DNA of 9,399 nt from Microcaldota archaeon (GTDB lineage: Archaea; Iainarchaeota; Iainarchaeia; Iainarchaeales; JAGVWC01), in assembly GCA_018813975.1 (NCBI GenBank), contig JAHJAQ010000099.1, forward strand, positions 1 to 9,399. Direction: 5' to 3'. The position numbers were made by a program, and so were the translations under genes. Under the pieces are notes generated by a model that saw nothing but the letters and a program-made list of their open reading frames with translations, did not search any database and was not told the DNA's origin. Of the stretch, positions 1 through 5,615 are shown in pieces; within the stretch, counting starts at the first letter, position 1; each line of letters opens with the position of its first letter.

Positions 1-292
1 ATAAAAAAAACCATCCTTTGTTGGAAACCTTCCATGCAAAAACCGCTTGGCAAGCCGCATTATCACACCAGTGTACGAGCTCTTCAAACTGGCGTTTTGG
101 AATAGTTAGAGAGGTGGAGTCCCATGCCTTGCATTCCAAACCAAATCGATGGCTTTTGGAAAAAGCCAATAAATCGGGCGCGGGCAAAGAAGAAACACCG
201 CTACCCGCCACGCGCGCAACAGAAAAACCCGCTTCAAACAATTTTTTAACGAGTTCTCGCTCGGCATTGGCTCCTTTGGCATAACGACTCAT
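1..292 (-). CDS. hjc: Holliday junction resolvase Hjc, partial (C-terminus beyond left edge)
   Basis: Reading the minus strand from an ATG at 292 gives 97 residues with no stop before the window edge. The protein begins MSRYAKGANAERELVKKL and fits the archaeal Hjc family, homodimeric endonucleases that cut four-way DNA junctions in recombination and fork repair. Visible family landmarks are the N-terminal G-x3-ERELVKKL helix (E11 or E13), the AGSG loop at residues 29-32, PD at 39-40 and LECK at 52-55. D40, E53 and K55 make the PD-(D/E)xK nuclease core. Family members are about 120-140 aa, so perhaps 25-40 residues are missing. No strong Shine-Dalgarno is seen; GAGGGAT lies about 10 nt before the ATG. 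Candidate TATA boxes on the minus strand lie near 314-320 and 351-358. The gene is divergent from the DUF167 gene. The plus-strand open frame over the same bases is its antisense shadow. Confidence 0.88.
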   Translation of the reverse strand, partial: MSRYAKGANAERELVKKLFEAGFSVARVAGSGVSSLPAPDLLAFSKSHRFGLECKAWDSTSLTIPKRQFEELVHWCDNAACQAVFAWKVSNKGWFFL

Positions 293-403
293 AAATTCCA
301 ATCCCTCAAAGCAATTAAACTAGGAATCAAAGGGTTTAAGGCTTATTCTCTTTAAATTCGGGGTTTTTAGGGGATTTGGAGAAAAGAGCGGCTTTATTAT
401 TCT

Positions 404-417
404 TTTCTTTAAAGAAA
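404..417. repeat. 14-bp perfect AT-rich palindrome
   Basis: TTTCTTT is followed directly by its reverse complement AAAGAAA. It sits between the divergent hjc and DUF167 genes, about 90 nt before the DUF167 start. A dyad in a divergent promoter region could bind a dimeric regulator. In sequence this AT-rich it could equally arise by chance. Confidence 0.4.
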
Positions 418-424
418 TATTTTA

Positions 425-441
425 GATAAAGGGTTTTTATC
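425..441 (+). repeat. Small inverted repeat in the DUF167 upstream region
   Basis: GATAAA (425-430) and TTTATC (436-441) pair perfectly around a 5-nt loop, GGGTT. It lies between the 404-417 palindrome and the stronger 465-490 palindrome, so this 90-nt stretch holds three dyads in a row. No function is known; an operator or leader-RNA hairpin is possible. Confidence 0.35.
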
Positions 442-464
442 AAAAAAAGTTGTGATGAATAACC

Positions 465-490
465 GCCCTTTTTTTTGAAAAAAAAAGGGC
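465..490. repeat. Perfect 12-bp-arm palindrome just before the DUF167 start
   Basis: The arm GCCCTTTTTTTT (465-476) pairs with AAAAAAAAGGGC (479-490) across only GA (477-478). In RNA this is a GC-clamped hairpin ending 7 nt before the ATG at 498. In DNA it is a long symmetric dyad with a T8 and an A8 tract. It could block or time translation, act as an operator, or be a transcript end for something upstream; the sequence does not decide between these. Confidence 0.6.
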
Positions 491-497
491 TTTGTAT

Positions 498-767
498 ATG
501 GAATCTTTTGTATTTAAAGCTAAGATTATTCCAAACGCAAAACAATTTCAAGTGAGTGGATTTTATCCGCCATGCGAACTAAAAATTCGTGTTTGCGAAA
601 AACCAATAAAAGGAAAAGTAAATCTTGAAATTGAGCGCGAATTAAGCAAAAAACTAAAATCGCGTGTTAAAATAATTAAAGGAATTCATTCTAGAAACAA
701 AACAATTCAAATTGGTTTGACAGAACAAACCGCACTAGAACGAATCCAAGCAATTACATCTAACTAA
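498..767 (+). CDS. DUF167/YggU-family small protein
   Basis: An 89-aa protein from the ATG at 498; a TTG at 492 would add two residues. It fits the DUF167 (YggU, UPF0235) family, small conserved alpha/beta proteins of about 90-100 aa with no firmly assigned activity. The pattern is clear: an N-terminal strand with P-N-A-K (FKAKIIPNAKQF), the central block PIKGKVNLEIERELSKKL standing for the usual apP-x-x-G-x-A-N-x-E-L motif, then KIIKGIHSRNKTIQI matching the v-i-x-G-x-x-s-R-x-K-x-v-x-I motif. The usual alanine before N is a valine here. There is no Shine-Dalgarno; the 465-490 palindrome occupies that place. It precedes dnaG by 73 bp on the same strand, so co-transcription is plausible though a hairpin lies between. 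Role not known. Confidence 0.82.
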   Translation: MESFVFKAKIIPNAKQFQVSGFYPPCELKIRVCEKPIKGKVNLEIERELSKKLKSRVKIIKGIHSRNKTIQIGLTEQTALERIQAITSN

Positions 768-786
768 GAAAAAAACCCTTTTTCTC

Positions 787-804
787 GTTTCCAAAAAAGG
801 AAAC
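787..804 (+). repeat. Hairpin between the DUF167 gene and dnaG
   Basis: GTTTCC (787-792) and GGAAAC (799-804) form a perfect 6-bp stem around an A6 loop, in the 73-bp gap between the two genes. A short T run (CCCTTTTT, 777-784) precedes it. It may be a weak attenuator, a processing site, or chance. Confidence 0.4.
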
Positions 805-827
805 ACAAAAAAAAAAGCCATTTTAAT

Positions 828-836
828 GGAGATGAT
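828..836 (+). promoter_or_regulatory. Strong Shine-Dalgarno for dnaG
   Basis: GGAGATGAT matches eight of nine bases of the ideal GGAGGTGAT complement to the archaeal 16S rRNA 3' end. It ends 4 nt before the ATG at 841. It settles the start there rather than at the in-frame ATGs at 826 and 832, which lie within or next to this element. Confidence 0.8.
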
Positions 837-840
837 ACTA

Positions 841-2307
841 ATGGCAAAAACATATCTTAGTGCAGTCAAATACAATATCATAGCAGAATTTGAAATTGAC
901 GGCATTGTAGACAAACCCGATATTATCGGAGCCATTTTTGGTCAAAGCGAAGGATTGCTGGGCCAAGAAATGGACTTAAAACAATTACAACAAAACGGAA
1001 AAATTGGTCGAATTGAAATTGACTCTAAACTTGTAAATGGAAAAACCACTGGAAGCATTGTTATTCCCAGTTCCATGGACATGGCCCAAACCTCTTTGCT
1101 AGCGGCTGCTATTGAAAGCGTGGATAAGGTAGGGCCTTGTGATGCTCAAATTGAAACCAAAAAAATCGAGGATACACGCGGCCAAAAAAGAAAAGCCATC
1201 AGCAGCAGGGCACAAGAATTGCTTTCCCAATTTATGAAAGAAGAAATTCCAGAAAGCCAAGAAATGACAGACACACTTGTAAAAAGTGTTAGAATTGCTA
1301 AGCTAGTTCCTTATGGACCAGAAAAACTACCAGCCGGCCCCGACATTGATTCAAGTGAAGAAATCATTGTAGTAGAAGGAAGAGCTGATGTTCTCAACCT
1401 ACTCAGATATGGCATTACCAATGTAATTGGAATGGAAGGAAGCAATGTTCCCAAAACATTGATAGAGTTAGCCAAAACCAAAACAGTTATAGCTTTTGTA
1501 GACGGTGACCGTGGCGGAGAACTAAACGCACGGCACTTGCAAGAAGTGGCAAAACTCGATTTTGTAATTCGAGCACCAGATGGAAAAGAAGTGGAAGAGT
1601 TAGCGCAAAAAGAAATTGTAATGGCCATGCGCAAAAAAGTAGTGCCGACAGAAGCCTTTCAACGAAGAATGAATTCGTTTGCAAGTCCTCCTCACAACAC
1701 TTTTGAAAGAAGGGATTTTTCTAGACCAGGATATCGTGCCAGCATGCCAAGACCGCCAATGAGAGGAGAAAGGGAAAGAAGATTTAGTACGCCAAGACCA
1801 GCACTAGGACCTGATGAATTGCGACGTGATGGCATGGGCCCACAACGAACTGGTTTTTCTAGGAGACCAGATGATAGGTACAGAGGAAGAAGCGGCCCTG
1901 GTTTTGGAAGAGGACCATCTCGAGAACCAGACTTTGGAAGAAGCCCTCCTCGGAGAACCGATCCCCCTTCTTTTAATCCCACAGAAGAAAAACGGTTTTC
2001 CGAACCAATCACTCCCTTAACAGCGGACGAACAAAAAAACCTAGTGCCTATTATGAAAGAATTACACGGCAGTTTAAAGGCTCGATTGTTAGATCAAAAC
2101 ACAAAACAATTGGCTGAAATCACTGTTAGAGAACTCATTCAAAAAATAAAAGAAACCAAAGGAACCCAAACAATCGTTTTTGATGGAATTATTACCAAAC
2201 GATTGGCAGAAGAAGCAGAAAAACTTGGGGTAGAAAGATTGGTAGGAATCAAAAAAGGATGGTTTAAATCAACCGGCAAAATAAAATTACTAACCATTGC
2301 CACTTAA
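841..2307 (+). CDS. dnaG: Archaeal DnaG-like primase / exosome-associated DnaG
   Basis: A 488-aa protein of the archaeal DnaG family, a TOPRIM protein that can prime DNA synthesis in vitro and in several archaea is a stable partner of the RNA exosome. The conserved N-terminal domain starts KTYLSAVKYNIIAEFEIDG and ends near residue 160. The TOPRIM core follows: catalytic Glu in VVEGRADV (about E179) and the acidic pair in FVDGDRGG (about D221, D223). The conserved C-terminal domain (about 395-488) contains VFDGIITKRLAEEAE and LVGIKKG. Between TOPRIM and C-terminus lies an unusual insert of about 116 residues (about 278-393). By hand count it holds roughly 24 Arg and 21 Pro, many Gly and Ser, and almost no Lys, with RG motifs such as YRGRSG and GFGRGP. 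It is probably disordered and could bind RNA. The start is fixed by the Shine-Dalgarno at 828-836. A T-rich tract after the stop probably ends the transcript. Confidence 0.93.
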   Translation: MAKTYLSAVKYNIIAEFEIDGIVDKPDIIGAIFGQSEGLLGQEMDLKQLQQNGKIGRIEIDSKLVNGKTTGSIVIPSSMDMAQTSLLAAAIESVDKVGPCDAQIETKKIEDTRGQKRKAISSRAQELLSQFMKEEIPESQEMTDTLVKSVRIAKLVPYGPEKLPAGPDIDSSEEIIVVEGRADVLNLLRYGITNVIGMEGSNVPKTLIELAKTKTVIAFVDGDRGGELNARHLQEVAKLDFVIRAPDGKEVEELAQKEIVMAMRKKVVPTEAFQRRMNSFASPPHNTFERRDFSRPGYRASMPRPPMRGERERRFSTPRPALGPDELRRDGMGPQRTGFSRRPDDRYRGRSGPGFGRGPSREPDFGRSPPRRTDPPSFNPTEEKRFSEPITPLTADEQKNLVPIMKELHGSLKARLLDQNTKQLAEITVRELIQKIKETKGTQTIVFDGIITKRLAEEAEKLGVERLVGIKKGWFKSTGKIKLLTIAT

Positions 2308-2316
2308 GCAAACCAT

Positions 2317-2341
2317 TCTTTTTTCTTTTTTTTATTTTTTT
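2317..2341 (+). terminator. T-rich transcript end after dnaG
   Basis: Starting 10 nt after the dnaG stop, about 25 bases are almost all T, broken by two C-free interruptions of one base each at most. Archaeal RNA polymerase commonly stops at U-runs without a hairpin. It lies in the 39-bp gap to the convergent membrane protein gene and works only for the plus-strand transcript. Confidence 0.55.
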
Positions 2342-2346
2342 AAGAA

Positions 2347-2754
2347 CTAGTGTTTTTTGTGCCGATGATGTAGTAGCATATCCTTGTCATCATTAGGGAT
2401 GGCGCGCCCAACATTATAGAACAGCACGCCCACTACTAGAACCGCTATCCACCAAAAAAAGTTAACCACGGGTTTAATGAGAATACTCATGGCTTGGGTA
2501 ACCCCTAAACTGGTTTGGCCAGCCCAAACAGAGGTTCCAGTAATTCGATATAATACTTCAGCGCACGCTGAAGAATCTTCCACGGTACAATTATTAAAAT
2601 TCTCTAAAGCATCCCAAGAATCCGACATATGCGCCAAAGAACCAACGATTTGAAGGATTCCAATCAAAATAAGCAAGCTGCCCACTAGCTTTACCAAATG
2701 CAAGTGTCTTTTTCCAACGCGAGAGAATAATACGTGTTTCAAAGCATTCACCAA
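2347..2754 (-). CDS. Small two-TM membrane protein, unknown function
   Basis: About 135 aa, not recognised. Two hydrophobic segments are visible: about residues 22-41 (VKLVGSLLILIGILQIVGSL) and 96-115 (including FFWWIAVLVVGVLFY). The N-terminus is basic (SRVGKRHLH) and the C-terminus ends in a His/Lys cluster (HHRHKKH), so both ends are probably cytoplasmic. The roughly 50-residue loop between, with Cys56 and Cys64 that could form a disulfide, would then face outward. The start is not ATG: a TTG at 2754 and a GTG at 2751 are the candidates, and the first in-frame ATG (residue 43) would delete TM1. A TATA box centred about 26 nt upstream predicts a leaderless mRNA starting right at these codons. 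The gene converges on dnaG with a 39-bp gap. The two-TM layout with extracellular cysteines suggests a membrane-associated role only in the broadest sense. Confidence 0.75.
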   Translation of the reverse strand: MVNALKHVLFSRVGKRHLHLVKLVGSLLILIGILQIVGSLAHMSDSWDALENFNNCTVEDSSACAEVLYRITGTSVWAGQTSLGVTQAMSILIKPVVNFFWWIAVLVVGVLFYNVGRAIPNDDKDMLLHHRHKKH

Positions 2755-2775
2755 TCCAATTAATGAATATTGGAC

Positions 2776-2783
2776 TATTTAAA
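2776..2783 (-). promoter_or_regulatory. TATA box of the small membrane protein gene
   Basis: On the minus strand the sequence reads TTTAAATA, a canonical archaeal TATA box, preceded by purine-rich CAAAAG, which fits a BRE. Its centre lies about 26 nt before the TTG at 2754, the distance at which archaeal transcription starts, so it predicts leaderless translation. Confidence 0.65.
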
Positions 2784-2832
2784 CTTTTGTTCCCCACGCT
2801 TTTTTAAGAACGCAAAGAATATAGATATTATC

Positions 2833-2907
2833 AGGGATTGAACATCCTTGTCGGGCTATTGAGTAAAGCGAAATAGCCCTTGCATCTCGGGATGCCCGAT
2901 CGAAATC
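2833..2907 (+). ncRNA. Tandem-hairpin region leading into tRNA-Val (leader or unknown small RNA)
   Basis: Four adjacent stems can be drawn. The first pairs 2833-2838 with 2844-2849 (one G-U). The second, GGGCTATT at 2853-2860 with AATAGCCC at 2872-2879, is a perfect 8-bp stem with an 11-nt loop. The third, GCATC at 2882-2886 with GATGC at 2891-2895, closes a TCGG loop. The fourth, CCCGAT at 2895-2900 with ATCGGG at 2905-2910, closes a CGAA loop and uses the first three bases of tRNA-Val. This density of GC-rich stems stands out from the AT-rich spacers around it. It may be a structured tRNA leader, an independent small RNA, or a REP-like palindromic repeat. No RNA family is recognised. Confidence 0.45.
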
Positions 2908-2978
2908 GGGCCTGTAGTCTAATGGTAGAACAATGCCTTTACATGGCATGAGCGGTGGTTCGATTCCGCCCAGGCCCA
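2908..2978 (+). tRNA. tRNA-Val (anticodon UAC)
   Basis: A complete 71-nt cloverleaf. The acceptor stem is GGGCCTG with CAGGCCC, and discriminator A is at 2978. The anticodon stem is ATGCC with GGCAT around TTTACAT, giving anticodon TAC at 2940-2942, which reads GUA (Val). The T stem is GGTGG with CCGCC (one G-U) around TTCGATT. The D stem has a C-A mismatch (C12-A23). No CCA is encoded and there is no intron. It is preceded by stacked hairpins whose last stem overlaps the 5' end, and followed after 27 nt by a protein gene on the same strand. Confidence 0.95.
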
Positions 2979-2994
2979 ATCCCAAAAAAAAAGT

Positions 2995-3001
2995 AGGTGA
3001 T
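2995..3001 (+). promoter_or_regulatory. Shine-Dalgarno deciding the TTG start at 3006
   Basis: AGGTGAT lies 4 nt before the TTG at 3006 and complements the archaeal 16S 3' end well. It supports the non-ATG start, which is also where an intact signal peptide begins. Confidence 0.7.
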
Positions 3002-3005
3002 TTGA

Positions 3006-4721
3006 TTGAATACAAAAATTGTCTTGGTTGGATTGCTTTTTTTACCGCTTGTTTGGGCACAATCACTTCCAACCGAATTCCAACCCAATACTGTAGCAGA
3101 AATGACCACTACTATTACCTTGGGAGCAACCATTGAATTGGCTGGAGAAGCTACTGCTAATGATTGGATGGAAGTAGAATTTTTGACTTTTAAAGAATGG
3201 GAAAACCAAGCGATTGAAAGTATTCGTGAAGAACTGCGTTTTGGTGACCAGATTTTTGTACCAGAATACAAAACGCGCGGCGAAAACAAGATCGCGGTTT
3301 TTACGATTCAAAATTTAGGAGGGTTTGGTGTTAATCCAGAATTCGAGGTAATAGTTAATGCCACTATTAAAACTCAAAGCCAATTGGGATTGAATGGCGA
3401 TTTTGATTTAAGTTCTACTTTGCGCGAACAATTGGATTATTTGGAAGCAACCCAGTACATTGAATCCAATGCATTAGAACTGCAAAGCAAAGCAAACCTA
3501 GAGTTTCAAAGCGATTCAGAATTGGAAAGCATCCGGGAAATTAGTGAATGGGTGCATGCAAACATCGAATACGATTTTGAAAACTATTATAACGGAATTT
3601 TTAGTGCCCAAGAAACCTATCAAAACCGTGCAGGAGTGTGTGATGAATTCGCGAATTTGAGTGCGTCCTTTTTGCGCATTAAAGGAATTCCGGCCAAATA
3701 CGTTGCAGGCATTAGTTTTGATGGGAAACGATTTGGAAACCATGGCTGGCTAGAAGCGTTCTTGCCGGGCACGGGGTGGATTGGTGTTGATGCTACTTAT
3801 GGAGAAGCGGGTTATTTGAATGCCGCGCACATTATTCAAGGAAAAGGAAAAGATGCCAGCGAAATCAAAAACATTGTGGTTACCACACACACGTATGAAG
3901 CAGAACCGGGAATTAGTTCTGTTTTGACAGAACCGATTGTAGAGGTTATTTCCATTCAATTTTGGAAAAATGTTTTAGACGCTACTTTTGAAACTCCTGA
4001 AAGACTTGAGTTGAATGAATCCTTTGAAATTCACGCTACTCTAACCAACCAAAAAAACACGCACCTATTAGTGCCGATTTCATTAAACACCAATCCAGAT
4101 TTTTCAGTGGAGCACCCCAGTCGAATTGTTTGGTTGAAGCCGCTCGAAGAAAAAGCCATTTTGTGGAATGCGGTTTCTCCTGTAAGCGGTCAAGAAGGAT
4201 ATTATGTTTCGTATGATATGGTATTGCGCTTGTTAGACCAGCAAAAAACCAATTCAGTATCGGTTTATCCGGAAGAATCTAATAATGGAATAGGAAAAAA
4301 AATAGAAATACTGGATATTTCGCCGTTTATTAGTGAAAATGGGTTGAAGATTCACTTGATTATTCAAAACCCTTTTTTAGAATCCAAAACCATTCAATTT
4401 GTTTTTGTACAAAACAACCAAGAAAATTTGTTTGAAGAAACTTTACCCCCGGAAAACCAAACCCAAGTAGAACTCTTGATTAGTTCGATTGTGCCGGGAG
4501 AAATAATCCTGAAAATTAGTGGTGCACTAGAACAAAATTATGCTATTATGGTGCCGGAACCCCAATCCAACCAAGAACCTGTTGTAACTCCTCAAACTGG
4601 TGCGTTTCCATCCAGTATACCTTCAGTAGAACCGCTTGCTCAAGATGCGAGTATTCTTGGCGGAATACTGCAATTTTTTGGCAATTTGTGGCAAGGATTC
4701 TTTAATCTTTTGGCAGGTTAA
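3006..4721 (+). CDS. Secreted transglutaminase-like (papain-fold) protein
   Basis: A 571-aa protein from a TTG supported by an AGGTGAT Shine-Dalgarno. An N-terminal signal peptide (about residues 1-18, KIVLVGLLFLPLVWA then QS) sends it out of the cell. Residues about 170-275 form a transglutaminase core with the full triad in order: C212 in GVCDEFANL, H246 in NHGWLE, D262 in VDATYGE. In prokaryotes this fold usually includes proteases and amide-bond enzymes, so peptidase, crosslinking or deamidation are all possible. Residues 20-130 and about 320-515 look like beta-rich domains. A Pro/Ser/Gln-rich stretch (516-547) precedes a hydrophobic, aromatic C-terminus (about 549-570, ILGGILQFFGNLWQGFFNLL) that could attach the protein to the membrane. 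Several Asn-x-Ser/Thr sites would suit archaeal N-glycosylation. No promoter is evident between tRNA-Val and this gene, so its mRNA may arise by cutting of a tRNA-mRNA precursor. Substrate unknown. Confidence 0.85.
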   Translation: MNTKIVLVGLLFLPLVWAQSLPTEFQPNTVAEMTTTITLGATIELAGEATANDWMEVEFLTFKEWENQAIESIREELRFGDQIFVPEYKTRGENKIAVFTIQNLGGFGVNPEFEVIVNATIKTQSQLGLNGDFDLSSTLREQLDYLEATQYIESNALELQSKANLEFQSDSELESIREISEWVHANIEYDFENYYNGIFSAQETYQNRAGVCDEFANLSASFLRIKGIPAKYVAGISFDGKRFGNHGWLEAFLPGTGWIGVDATYGEAGYLNAAHIIQGKGKDASEIKNIVVTTHTYEAEPGISSVLTEPIVEVISIQFWKNVLDATFETPERLELNESFEIHATLTNQKNTHLLVPISLNTNPDFSVEHPSRIVWLKPLEEKAILWNAVSPVSGQEGYYVSYDMVLRLLDQQKTNSVSVYPEESNNGIGKKIEILDISPFISENGLKIHLIIQNPFLESKTIQFVFVQNNQENLFEETLPPENQTQVELLISSIVPGEIILKISGALEQNYAIMVPEPQSNQEPVVTPQTGAFPSSIPSVEPLAQDASILGGILQFFGNLWQGFFNLLAG

Positions 4722-4730
4722 AAAAAGGCA

Positions 4731-4778
4731 TCTCAAAAACCAGTGATTGAAATCGGTGGGTTAAAATAGTTTTTGAGA
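4731..4778 (+). repeat. 10-bp perfect inverted repeat after the transglutaminase gene
   Basis: TCTCAAAAAC (4731-4740) pairs exactly with GTTTTTGAGA (4769-4778) across 28 nt. It starts 9 nt after the transglutaminase stop and ends before the tRNA-Gly promoter region. No U-run follows, so it is not a classic terminator; it could stabilise the mRNA 3' end, mark a processing site, or bind a protein. Confidence 0.5.
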
Positions 4779-4788
4779 GACAAGGATT

Positions 4789-4796
4789 CTTATAAA
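4789..4796 (+). promoter_or_regulatory. Probable TATA box upstream of tRNA-Gly
   Basis: CTTATAAA fits the archaeal TATA consensus and lies in the spacer before tRNA-Gly. It predicts transcription starting near 4819, giving a tRNA leader of about 38 nt. A weaker ATTTAACG at 4825-4832 would start only a few bases before the tRNA and is an alternative. Confidence 0.45.
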
Positions 4797-4857
4797 CCAC
4801 CATTTAAAAAAGCAGAATTCTTGGATTTAACGCATTTGCAGGACTCTTTTAGTTAAG

Positions 4858-4928
4858 GCGCCCGTTGTTTAGCGGTAGAATCCGACCTTGCCAAGGTCGT
4901 GGCCCGGGTTCGATTCCCGGCGGGCGCA
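4858..4928 (+). tRNA. tRNA-Gly (anticodon GCC)
   Basis: A complete 71-nt cloverleaf. The acceptor is GCGCCCG with CGGGCGC, and discriminator A is at 4928. The anticodon stem is CGACC with GGTCG around TTGCCAA, giving anticodon GCC at 4890-4892, which reads GGC/GGU. The T stem is CCGGG with CCCGG around TTCGATT; the variable loop is 4 nt. No encoded CCA and no intron. No second copy of its 3' half is visible in the window, so there is no sign that it served as an integration site here. Confidence 0.96.
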
Positions 4929-4992
4929 TGAACAATATAGTCTGCTGACGGGCTATGAAAAAGCACTCTGTGTTTGAGAGCAATAATTAATT

Positions 4993-5577
4993 ATGAAAGT
5001 AAAGTCAAAGATTGTATTTGTTTTGAATGAGCATGCTCTTGAAGTGACAGCAATTCCTATTGGCAGAGAATTACACGCTATTTTTAGACGGATTGGATTA
5101 GATGCTGGAGAAAAGCCACTTTTTTTTGGAAGATACTTTGGCTCAAAGCTTTACCGCGGAGCAGGGGAAGAACAAGTTAAAACAAAAGGATTTGGTGGCT
5201 TAGAAAGACGTAAAGAACTAGAACAACTTGCTTTGGAAAACCCAGGAACGTTGTTTGTCACTTTTCATGCATCCCCAAACAGAAGGTTCACTGTGGATTA
5301 TCTTAAGAAAAAGCGTGCAGAGTTTTTAAAATCTAAGATAATCACAGTTGCCAAAACAAACAAGATGGGATTGTCTAGTGCACTAGACCAAGACTTGCCA
5401 TTTGCTATTCTTGAAGATACACCAGGTAATGCGTGTACGTTTGAAATTCTTTGCCCCCAACACACAGATAGTAGCAACAACACTTGTATTCCTGGAAAAT
5501 GCTTTGACGCAATGGCAAGTTCCGTGGTTTGTAGTAAAGGCAGTGGCGTACCCGCAAACTGCAATAAAAGCTGCTAG
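4993..5577 (+). CDS. Unknown protein with C-terminal cysteine tail
   Basis: A 194-aa protein not recognised. Residues 1-140 are mixed alpha/beta in look, rich in Lys/Arg/Glu, with no signal peptide or TM segment and no Cys at all; notable stretches are FVTFHASPNRRFTVDYLKKK (89-106 region) and a Gly-rich FFGRYFGSKLYRGAGEE. The last 47 residues hold all seven Cys (148, 154, 165, 170, 180, 190, 194). The final five follow C-x4-C-x9-C-x9-C-x3-C and match the tail of the next gene product: both read N-T-C-x-P-G-x-C, then S-S-x-V-x-C, then N-C-x3-C at the very end. Such a tail suggests metal binding or disulfides. No Shine-Dalgarno precedes the ATG; a weak TATA-like CAATATAG lies at 4933-4940. The stop is 38 bp before the pilin-like gene. 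A DNA- or RNA-acting role is possible from the basic composition but not shown. Confidence 0.7.
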   Translation: MKVKSKIVFVLNEHALEVTAIPIGRELHAIFRRIGLDAGEKPLFFGRYFGSKLYRGAGEEQVKTKGFGGLERRKELEQLALENPGTLFVTFHASPNRRFTVDYLKKKRAEFLKSKIITVAKTNKMGLSSALDQDLPFAILEDTPGNACTFEILCPQHTDSSNNTCIPGKCFDAMASSVVCSKGSGVPANCNKSC

Positions 5578-5582
5578 CAAAA

Positions 5583-5591
5583 CAATAAAAT
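5583..5591 (+). promoter_or_regulatory. Possible TATA box of the pilin-like gene
   Basis: AATAAAATA lies about 28 nt before the ATG at 5616, in the 38-bp gap after the preceding stop. The spacing predicts a near-leaderless transcript. The match to consensus is moderate, and read-through from the preceding gene is also possible. Confidence 0.35.
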
Positions 5592-5615
5592 ACTCTAAAA
5601 ACCTTTTTTAGGCAT

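Noticed and set aside
18..284. Plus-strand open frame of 88 codons
   Set aside because: It lies opposite the hjc coding frame, whose protein has clear family motifs; the plus-strand translation resembles nothing and begins at a TTG.
452..458. GTGATGA, a perfect C box of archaeal C/D RNAs
   Set aside because: No D box (CTGA) follows within about 60 nt and no terminal stem frames it, so it looks like a chance match.
1814..2020. Second open frame inside the dnaG linker
   Set aside because: It overlaps dnaG in another frame over the Arg/Pro-rich linker and is explained by that composition; no start signal or recognisable protein.
2779..3289. Minus-strand open frames across the tRNA-Val region
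   Set aside because: They run through a certain tRNA gene and the antisense of the transglutaminase gene and match no known protein.
4858..4928. tRNA-Gly as an integration site for the Cys-tail genes
   Set aside because: No repeat of the tRNA 3' half is seen downstream, and no integrase gene is present in the window.
4928..4978. Possible C/D box small RNA between tRNA-Gly and the next gene
   Set aside because: A CTGA at 4945-4948 fits a D' box, but the C and C' candidates (ATGAACA, ATGAAAA) each miss two bases and no good final D box is placed correctly.
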